Shown in pieces: positions 1 to 5,447 of a stretch of DNA of 7,393 bases. Under the pieces are notes generated by a model that was not told where the DNA came from, made no database searches, and was given only the letters and a program-made list of their open reading frames with translations. Both the position numbers and the translations under genes were made by a program. Each line of letters opens with the position of its first letter. Position 1 is the first letter of the stretch. Source of the stretch: CAZTLE01 sp964614415 (GTDB lineage Bacteria > Bacteroidota > Bacteroidia > Flavobacteriales > Flavobacteriaceae); NCBI GenBank assembly GCA_964614415.1, contig CAZTLE010000197.1, forward strand, positions 1 through 7,393. Reading direction: 5' to 3'.

Positions 1-443
1 AACAAGGCGATCCATATCCATTTTTTTCGTTCATTGTAATAAGTGCATGCCAGAAACAGGAAGAGTACCCCGAGTATGTAATTCCGACTAATAATGTTGA
101 ATTCGTAAAACATGAAATAGCCGAATACGAAAAGTAGTTTGAACCAAAAGTTAAATGAGGTATTGCGTAAAAACACCCAAATGGCTCCGGATGCTATAAG
201 TACGTGCACTACCTGCATCCATAGGGGATCGGAAGTAAAACGGGTTATGATGAACAGGAGGATATTCCAAAGAATAGGATGGCCTTCAAATCTTGTATTT
301 CGAAGAAAATCAGCAAACGTATCGCTATCGCGTGCCAGCAACCAGTGATGGGATTCGTCCAACCATATTTCATGGTTCCATATTCCAACAAGGCTTAACA
401 CCAGGAACAGCGAAAGAATTAGAAGGTTTGTTGATGATCTCAT
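1..443 (-). CDS. Multi-pass membrane protein, GT-C glycosyltransferase-like (3' truncated by window edge)
   Basis: This frame starts with ATG at 443-441 and stays open to position 1, giving about 147 visible N-terminal residues; the C-terminus lies outside the window. Residues about 6-22 form a hydrophobic first membrane segment. It is followed by a loop with WLDESHHWLLARD, where D29-E30 resembles the acidic pair that GT-C fold glycosyltransferases carry in their first extracytoplasmic loop. An EGHP motif sits at residues 53-56, and further hydrophobic segments lie at about 58-68, 76-92, 100-114 and 123-134, with ISRNY at 118-122. From family knowledge, such proteins usually transfer sugars from a polyprenyl-phosphate donor at the membrane; the activity here is inferred. 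It begins 33 bp after the stop of the upstream radical SAM gene with no hairpin between, so it is probably the fifth gene of the operon. A membrane protein is near certain; the GT-C assignment is moderate. Confidence 0.72.
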   Translation of the reverse strand, partial: MRSSTNLLILSLFLVLSLVGIWNHEIWLDESHHWLLARDSDTFADFLRNTRFEGHPILWNILLFIITRFTSDPLWMQVVHVLIASGAIWVFLRNTSFNFWFKLLFVFGYFMFYEFNIISRNYILGVLFLFLACTYYNERKKWIWIAL

Positions 444-476
444 GGACGGTACTAAGGTAATAGGATTTTTGGACGA

Positions 477-1859
477 TTAGCGGGATACCAGCATCATTCC
501 ATCGGCAAGCAGTGATTTCAATTTGAGCTTTGCGGCCTTTATGTGATTTCTATCCCTGCCTTTTAGCCATTCCCTGTGAAAGTTTACCTCGTTCACCACT
601 TTGCGCACGGCATATTCGTAGTACTTTCTTTTGTAGGTACGCTTAAAGTCTATATCTCTGTCGGTAGAAGTCTCCCAGTCCGGTTGTACGGTAATATCCT
701 CTTCAATTTCGTCGTACAAAGCAGTCCCTTTAATCGGATAGGCTACTGTAATGGTGTAATGTGTGGGGTTTGACTTCTTAAGATGTTCAATGGTCTCTTT
801 GATATCCTTTCGATCCTCACCGGGATAGCCCAACATGATGAAGGTACCGGTTTCAATTCCAAGGGCATTTGCTTTATGAATGGCTTCCTGGACCACGCCG
901 ACGTCCACTCTTCTGTCCATGGCGTCGATTATCTTTTGTGAGCCGCTTTCCGCTCCTATCCAAATACGATAACAACCTGCCGACTTCAATAGTTCGAGTA
1001 CCTCGTCATTGAGTCGCTCGGCCCGTGTTATACATTCGAACGGAATGATCACATCCCGGGCAATCACCTCATCGTGAAAACTACGCAACCACTTGTGACT
1101 TACGGTGAATACATCATCTACAAACCAGAGGGTGTCCGGGTTCCAGGTGTCTCTCAGCATAGCCATTTCTTCTACAACTAACTTCGCAGGCCTCCTGCGA
1201 TAGCTCTGACCATACACTGCCGTACTGCACCACTTGCACGTGTAAGGGCATCCTCTTTGAGTGCTTATGGTCATGGAACTCGATCCGTGATGACTTTTCC
1301 ACGCATCCAGGTATTTTTCCACAGGAATAGCCGCTCTGTTCGGCAAGGGAAGATTCCCCAGATCCTTCATCTTCGTCCGGGGCGTGGTTTTTACCACCTT
1401 GTCATTTTCCAGGTAGGCGATCCCCGGAATCTCGGAAATACCTCGCTTTTCAACTATGGCCTCATACAGCTGAGCCATCGTCTCTTCACCCTCTCCGATG
1501 ACCAGATATTGAGCTCCGGCCTTCAGATAGTTCTCCAAATTGTACGTTATGTCCGGGCCTCCGAGCACTATCTTCGGAAATCCATATATGGCGTCCGTCT
1601 TTAATATTTTGATGAGCTTGATCACCTGTACTTTGGTCATCAGGTTGGTGTAGATGGCCACCACATCCGGTTTCTTTTGGGCAATACACTCCAGTTGTTC
1701 CTGCTGATTGGAAAAGGTGCTGTCGAAAACATGATTCGGAATGTCCTGTTCATTGAGATATCCGGAAACGTACAACAAACCCAGCGGAGGATATGGCTTC
1801 ATGATCTGCAGCTCCTTGGGATCCTCATAGAGGTAATATGCGTGAGTAAGTACGATCAT
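477..1859 (-). CDS. B12-binding-domain type radical SAM protein (copy 1, downstream)
   Basis: A 460-residue radical SAM enzyme of the COG1032 / class B type. The N-terminal Rossmann-like cobalamin-binding-type domain (about 1-135) shows PYPPLG near residue 23, GGPDI at 100-104 and GEGEE near 122. The radical SAM barrel follows, with the 4Fe-4S ligand motif GCPYTCKWC (C204, C208, C211), FVDDVF (D248-D249) and ESGS at 304-307. It should cleave S-adenosylmethionine to drive a radical reaction, commonly methylation, cyclisation or C-C bond formation in relatives; the substrate is unknown. The classic DxHxxG cobalamin motif is not visible, and no extra C-terminal cysteine cluster is seen. The C-terminus (from about 406) is rich in Lys and Arg. 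I place the start at 1859 because its ATG overlaps the upstream methyltransferase stop as ATGA and begins the expected MIVLTHAYY N-terminus; an earlier in-frame start at 1904 would add 15 residues inside the methyltransferase gene. It is a paralogue of the gene at 2631-4094. Confidence 0.93.
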   Translation of the reverse strand: MIVLTHAYYLYEDPKELQIMKPYPPLGLLYVSGYLNEQDIPNHVFDSTFSNQQEQLECIAQKKPDVVAIYTNLMTKVQVIKLIKILKTDAIYGFPKIVLGGPDITYNLENYLKAGAQYLVIGEGEETMAQLYEAIVEKRGISEIPGIAYLENDKVVKTTPRTKMKDLGNLPLPNRAAIPVEKYLDAWKSHHGSSSMTISTQRGCPYTCKWCSTAVYGQSYRRRPAKLVVEEMAMLRDTWNPDTLWFVDDVFTVSHKWLRSFHDEVIARDVIIPFECITRAERLNDEVLELLKSAGCYRIWIGAESGSQKIIDAMDRRVDVGVVQEAIHKANALGIETGTFIMLGYPGEDRKDIKETIEHLKKSNPTHYTITVAYPIKGTALYDEIEEDITVQPDWETSTDRDIDFKRTYKRKYYEYAVRKVVNEVNFHREWLKGRDRNHIKAAKLKLKSLLADGMMLVSR

Positions 1860-2638
1860 TTTTTCTGAAGTTCGATGATAAAATGATCGGCATAACGCGA
1901 CCAAAAGGAAGTGTTAAACCATTGTTCTATACGCTGCAGAAACCGAAGAAGTCCTTTCCTTTTCTCAAAAAAAGGCTCCATGTAGGAAGGTGGTATGGCG
2001 AGTCCGATAGGTTTCACACGGATTGGGGTAAAATTCGAGTCGGCTAAAGTTACGACTTCCCCGGGATTGTAATACCATGTGGCTACCTCTACCCCGCTCA
2101 CATTTGCCACTACGGGGCCTTTCTGTTTTCTTCGTCTATATCCGGCTTTGTTTCTTTTCAGCAAAAAATAGAATCGTTCCCAAAGACAATTCCGAGGCAT
2201 AATAACAAGTACCAGTTTTCCGCCGGAAGACAGTATTTCAGGAACTCTCTTGAAAAATGTACCAAGCTCCAAAGGCGATAGACAATTCAGTCCGCCAAAG
2301 TTTGAAAACACCAGATCAAAGGAAGTCTCAAACGACTCCGATGGCAGCGCATTAATATCGAGTACTTTAAAGGTCACCTTATGATCTCCCTGCTTGGCCT
2401 GTGCGGCATTTATCATTGCTTCCGAAATATCTGTGGCGATCACCTGGTGCCCCTTTCCGGCCAGGTAAATAGCATCCTCTCCGGTGCCGCAATTGAGTTC
2501 CAGGACGCGCTGGTTTTTTTCGGCAAGTATGTACTTTTCCAGGAAACTATACACCCGCTTTCGTTGTGCCTTGCCAATTTCAGAAAATGTAAAGGCCGAA
2601 TCGTACGAAGCAGCGGCTATATCGAAATCACTAGGCAT
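1856..2638 (-). CDS. Class I SAM-dependent methyltransferase
   Basis: A 260-residue protein with a Rossmann-fold methyltransferase core. Motif I is LELNCGTGED at residues 46-55, the acidic end of strand 2 is ATDIS at 68-72, and the strand-4 motif FDLVFSNFGGLNCL is at 107-120. Before the core is a helical N-terminus with FDIAAASYDSAF, typical of small-molecule methyltransferases. The C-terminal part has an insertion with many basic and aromatic residues (about 150-185), which may form the acceptor site. It should move a methyl group from S-adenosylmethionine to an O, N or C of an unknown acceptor. The start ATG at 2638 overlaps the stop of the upstream radical SAM gene by 8 nt (ATGCCTAG), and its TGA overlaps the next start as ATGA. 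It therefore sits between two paralogous radical SAM genes, presumably acting on the same product. Family assignment is firm; substrate is not known. Confidence 0.93.
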   Translation of the reverse strand: MPSDFDIAAASYDSAFTFSEIGKAQRKRVYSFLEKYILAEKNQRVLELNCGTGEDAIYLAGKGHQVIATDISEAMINAAQAKQGDHKVTFKVLDINALPSESFETSFDLVFSNFGGLNCLSPLELGTFFKRVPEILSSGGKLVLVIMPRNCLWERFYFLLKRNKAGYRRRKQKGPVVANVSGVEVATWYYNPGEVVTLADSNFTPIRVKPIGLAIPPSYMEPFFEKRKGLLRFLQRIEQWFNTSFWSRYADHFIIELQKK

Positions 2639-4094
2639 TGGTATGTTGTACGCGTTTCAGAAAGACCCGATCGGCCAAAGAACTGGGCAAATAATAGAAG
2701 TACAGGACCATGGAACGCAACTTCCCGACGGTCAACGCAAGTGGGTTTTTAAAGAAATTCTTGAAATTGTAGATCGCCTGACTCTTCCGATACTCCTTAT
2801 GCACATAACGATGTAGCTTTTTGTAGTATTTCGAATTGAACGTTCCCTGGAACATCATGGCCAGGTCGTCGGAATCAGTCCAATTGGCTTTTAATTTGAG
2901 GTCATCCTTGACCTTTTCATAGAATTTGGTGCCCGGCAACGGATAAGACACGGAAACTCCCAAATTATCCGGGAGTAATTCCTTGATCATCCGAACCGTC
3001 TTGGCAATATCCTCTTTGGTTTCACCCAGATATCCAAACTGAATAAAGAACGCCACCCGCACATTTTTCTTCTTCAATAAGCGCGTGGCTTCATAAATCT
3101 GTTCGACCTTAGTACCCTTGTCCATGGCGTCCAGTATCTTCTGGGAGCCACTTTCGGCACCTACCCACACTTCTTCCAGGCCGGATTCGGCCAGGGCGTC
3201 TATCGTATCATCTTTCAGCAATAGATCCACTCTACTCTGAATATAGTAGCGAATGGACAACTGCGCGGCCTTTAGTTCTTTGTTGAATTCCTGAACCCAA
3301 TTCGGTTTTAGTCCGAAGATATCGTCGCACATCCAAAACCGGTTCACTCCGTAAGTCTTTTCCAGGTATGCCAGGTGTCTGGTAATATAGGCCGGAGAGT
3401 GTGAATTGTATCGGTTCCCGTAAATAGGTTTTGCACACCAGTTGCACTTGTAAGGACATCCCCGTGTGGTGGCTATGTTCAGGGTAAATTCGTTTCCGCC
3501 CTGTTTCCAAATTGCCCGATAGGACTCGACATCTACGAGATCCCAGGCGGGCATGGGTAGTTCGTCCAGATCCCTGAGCACAGGGCGTTTGGGGTTGGTG
3601 ATCAATTCCTCGCCATCTCTGTACACCAAGCCGGAAATTGATGCCGTAGAATCTCCTTCTTCAAGGGCTGCTGCCAATTCCTTTAATGTGATCTCCCCTT
3701 CTCCCTGAATGATGTAATCGGCTCCGGCGGCCATATATTTTTCAAAATGATCCGTACTATCCGAACTGCAAACCACAACGGTGCAACCGTATTTTTTTCC
3801 AATACCGATCATCTCAAAAGCGGCCTCCCGCATTGTGGTGAGACACATCTTGGTGAGATAGTTGAATCCGTCGTCGTAAATGGCCAGTATTTTGGGTTTC
3901 TTTTCGCTGATCTCCGCCTCAATATCGTAGGGATCCTTTCTGAGGTTGGTGTCAAACAGCGAAACCGCATAGCCTTCCTGCCGCATAAGAGATGCCGCAT
4001 AGATGGTCCCCAGCGGCGGATACGGGGTCTTATTCGCCCATTGTTTTTTGTCTAAGGGATAATAATAAGAATGTGAGAACAAGATATCAAGCAT
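2631..4094 (-). CDS. B12-binding-domain type radical SAM protein (copy 2, upstream)
   Basis: A 487-residue paralogue of the radical SAM enzyme at 477-1859, with the same layout. The N-terminal cobalamin-binding-type domain has PYPPLG at 24-29, FDTNL near 47, and GEGE at 131-134. The barrel carries RGCPYKCNWC with cluster ligands C213, C217 and C220, then MCDDIF (D257-D258) and ESGS at 314-317. No DxHxxG histidine motif and no C-terminal cysteine cluster are visible. After the barrel comes a basic segment and a hydrophobic, aromatic stretch (MVLYFYYLPSSL, near 462-473) that copy 1 lacks, suggesting membrane contact. The reaction is inferred as a SAM-derived radical step in the same pathway as its neighbours; substrate unknown. 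The ATG at 4094 overlaps the nucleotidyltransferase stop by 8 nt (ATGCTTGA) and gives the expected N-terminus MLDILFSHSYYY; an earlier in-frame ATG at 4160 would add 22 residues lying inside the upstream gene and is less likely. Confidence 0.93.
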   Translation of the reverse strand: MLDILFSHSYYYPLDKKQWANKTPYPPLGTIYAASLMRQEGYAVSLFDTNLRKDPYDIEAEISEKKPKILAIYDDGFNYLTKMCLTTMREAAFEMIGIGKKYGCTVVVCSSDSTDHFEKYMAAGADYIIQGEGEITLKELAAALEEGDSTASISGLVYRDGEELITNPKRPVLRDLDELPMPAWDLVDVESYRAIWKQGGNEFTLNIATTRGCPYKCNWCAKPIYGNRYNSHSPAYITRHLAYLEKTYGVNRFWMCDDIFGLKPNWVQEFNKELKAAQLSIRYYIQSRVDLLLKDDTIDALAESGLEEVWVGAESGSQKILDAMDKGTKVEQIYEATRLLKKKNVRVAFFIQFGYLGETKEDIAKTVRMIKELLPDNLGVSVSYPLPGTKFYEKVKDDLKLKANWTDSDDLAMMFQGTFNSKYYKKLHRYVHKEYRKSQAIYNFKNFFKNPLALTVGKLRSMVLYFYYLPSSLADRVFLKRVQHTNA

Positions 4095-4995
4095 GCTCCT
4101 GGGGTAAGTGGATATTGTATTTTTCCTGATATTCCCTGTACTTGTCATTAAGACGCTCAATCACCTTACGCTGGAAATTCTGCGGATGGTGCTTGGACAC
4201 ATTTTTGGTGGATTTCATGGCCACGTTGAAACTATCGGTATCCAATGAGTCGAACTTCACTTTCCACTTCCGATACGTAATCCTGAGAAAAAGGGAGTCC
4301 AAAGCGGTCCCGAGACGGGTTCTCAACACCCCTTCTATCATTCGTGTAAAGATGGGTTTCTTTACTTGCTTCAAGCCGGATATTCCGGCCGCAAAATCCT
4401 GGTTAGGCAGAATACCGTAGGCCCACTGGTTTTTCTGATAGAACTCTTCAAAACTCCCGTTGCCGTACATCGGGATCATAGTCACCAATTCGGTAGCCGT
4501 AAAACGATTCTTTTCCTCTATTTCCAGGGAATCAGCACTTATGAAATAGTTTACGCAGAAATATTTTCGGGAATTGAGAAGGAATATTTTCTTAAAAAGG
4601 ACAAGTAGTGTCCTGGCAATCCACAAACGCCCGGGGGCTGTTATGATAAAGAAATCAATATCTCCATCCTTATCGAAGTAACCTTTGGAAAGGGAACCTG
4701 AAACCGCTACCCCGTCCACAAACGGAAAGCGGGATATGAGCCGGGACATTTGCTCCGTCTTAGAGAATATATTTCGGGCACCTTCATTGCCTTTCAATCG
4801 TCGGCTAACAAGGGCTTCATCGTCTTCACAAAGGTAATAGTCACCAATATTATAGACTACCTTATCTTTCACCAAACACCGCAATTCCTGCTCAAAAGAC
4901 GTTCTGCTTCTCGCCTCCGAAAAGGCGTAAAGTTCCTCCAAAGTCAATGGATACTTGAACAACGAGAAGTATAGCAGTGGTTTAAGCGGTGTCAA
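4087..4995 (-). CDS. Nucleotidyltransferase-domain protein, first gene of the operon (TTG start)
   Basis: A protein of about 302 residues. The N-terminal 70 residues, opening with LLYFSLFKYPLTLEEL, look like a small helical, winged-helix-like domain. Next comes the polymerase-beta type nucleotidyltransferase signature: VSGSLSKG (G100-S101 numbering S100/G99 within one residue) followed by DGDIDFF with metal-binding D112 and D114. A helical C-terminal half follows (about 190-302), rich in basic residues. Family members transfer a nucleotide to a small molecule, RNA or protein; the target here is unknown. No ATG lies upstream in frame before the TAA at 5029-5031, and the next Met (residue 83) would remove the N-terminal domain, so TTG at 4995 is the best start. 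An A7 tract just upstream fits the A-rich initiation regions of Bacteroidota. Its stop overlaps the next gene by 8 nt. Fold assignment is strong, role uncertain. Confidence 0.86.
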   Translation of the reverse strand: MTPLKPLLYFSLFKYPLTLEELYAFSEARSRTSFEQELRCLVKDKVVYNIGDYYLCEDDEALVSRRLKGNEGARNIFSKTEQMSRLISRFPFVDGVAVSGSLSKGYFDKDGDIDFFIITAPGRLWIARTLLVLFKKIFLLNSRKYFCVNYFISADSLEIEEKNRFTATELVTMIPMYGNGSFEEFYQKNQWAYGILPNQDFAAGISGLKQVKKPIFTRMIEGVLRTRLGTALDSLFLRITYRKWKVKFDSLDTDSFNVAMKSTKNVSKHHPQNFQRKVIERLNDKYREYQEKYNIHLPQEHA

Positions 4996-5000
4996 TGCAA

Positions 5001-5007
5001 TTTTTTT
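5001..5007 (-). promoter_or_regulatory. A7 tract, probable A-rich translation initiation region
   Basis: Seven consecutive A residues on the minus strand end 6 nt before the TTG start at 4995. No GGAGG-like site is present. Bacteroidota often initiate from A-rich leaders rather than Shine-Dalgarno pairing, so this tract supports the TTG choice. Function is inferred. Confidence 0.4.
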
Positions 5008-5023
5008 GTGGCAACTGGTGGCG

Positions 5024-5031
5024 TAAAGTTA
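5024..5031 (-). promoter_or_regulatory. Possible Bacteroidota -7 promoter element for the operon
   Basis: The minus strand reads TAACTTTA, one mismatch from the Bacteroidota -7 consensus TAnnTTTG, about 29 nt before the TTG start. No TTTG is present at the expected -33 distance (the sequence there reads TGCT), so the call is weak. Confidence 0.2.
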
Positions 5032-5049
5032 CAAATTCTTAACAATGAA

Positions 5050-5076
5050 TTAGCATAAATGATGCATCATCGCTAA
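5050..5076. repeat. Palindrome ATGATGCATCAT with outer arms, possible operator
   Basis: Positions 5059-5070 form a perfect 12-bp palindrome, ATGATGCATCAT. Outside it, TTAGC (5050-5054) and GCTAA (5072-5076) are also complementary, separated from the core by ATAA on one side and a single C on the other. It lies 55-81 nt upstream of the nucleotidyltransferase start, where a dimeric regulator could bind. No known regulator site is recognised; chance is possible because the core is built from repeated ATG/CAT. Confidence 0.35.
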
Positions 5077-5371
5077 GTCGCAATCAAAACGACTTGTTCC
5101 CTGTTTTTTGTTGTTTGTTTGGTATTCAGCCTTACTATTGGTGCGGGGATACACCCGATCTTCGCTTCGGAAATAATAGTCCAAAGTGTCATTCTCCTAC
5201 ATATAGAACAACTAAATTAAGGGATTTCCCCATTTGAAAACAGCATTTTCCTATTTTCAGCGTAAAAGATCGTGTTATACATGTAAACTTCCTTCTTTAT
5301 CCTTTTAGTATGCAGTATGGTTATCCGGAACCCCAATGGGAACTGACTTCGAATCAAAATGCGGATCATTG

Positions 5372-5425
5372 AAGCCGGTACAGGTCCAAAACGAGCACTT
5401 TTGGAAACGGCCCCTCTTCCGGCTT
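5372..5425 (-). terminator. Nested inverted repeat downstream of the TonB receptor gene
   Basis: An outer 7-bp pair, AAGCCGG (5372-5378) with CCGGCTT (5419-5425), encloses an inner 7-bp pair, TCCAAAA (5385-5391) with TTTTGGA (5399-5405), around a 7-nt loop. It starts 23 nt beyond the receptor stop. In RNA from the minus strand this would form a stem with an internal loop. There is no U-tract after it, so it may be an RNA-stabilising 3' structure rather than a classical Rho-independent terminator. Confidence 0.3.
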
Positions 5426-5447
5426 TCAGGGGAGTGCGTTCTCCAAA

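Larger units (their letters stand above)
4996..5447. other. Intergenic region between TonB receptor gene and the radical SAM operon
   Basis: This 452-bp gap holds no convincing gene on either strand. From right to left it contains a nested inverted repeat just after the receptor stop (5372-5425), a featureless AT-leaning stretch, a T/G-rich run at 5102-5122 (CAAA-like on the minus strand), a 12-bp palindrome at 5059-5070, and an A7 tract before the TTG start at 4995. It is the obvious place for the terminator of the receptor gene and the promoter of the operon, but neither shows a textbook motif. Confidence 0.7.

Noticed and set aside
139..348. Plus-strand 69-codon frame
   Set aside because: It lies wholly opposite the GT-C-like membrane gene, whose minus-strand translation has clear membrane segments and motifs; the plus-strand product has no family features.
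477..4094. Ribosomally made peptide (RiPP) maturation by the radical SAM enzymes
   Set aside because: No SPASM-type C-terminal cysteine cluster, no precursor-peptide recognition domain and no short precursor gene are seen nearby.
5133..5140. TACTATTG on the plus strand as a -7 promoter element
   Set aside because: It is one mismatch from TAnnTTTG, but the available TTTG motifs sit at spacings outside 19-21 bp and no plus-strand gene follows.
5073..5192. A 39-codon minus-strand frame with ATG at 5192 and GGAG just upstream
   Set aside because: The GGAG is only one base from the ATG, too close to act as a ribosome binding site, Bacteroidota rarely use such sites, and the peptide shows no recognisable motif or composition; chance is the simplest explanation.
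5221..5232. GGGATTTCCC mini-hairpin with nearby AT-rich sequence as a terminator
   Set aside because: The stem is only three to four base pairs, too short to be a credible terminator, and it lies over 200 bp from the receptor stop.
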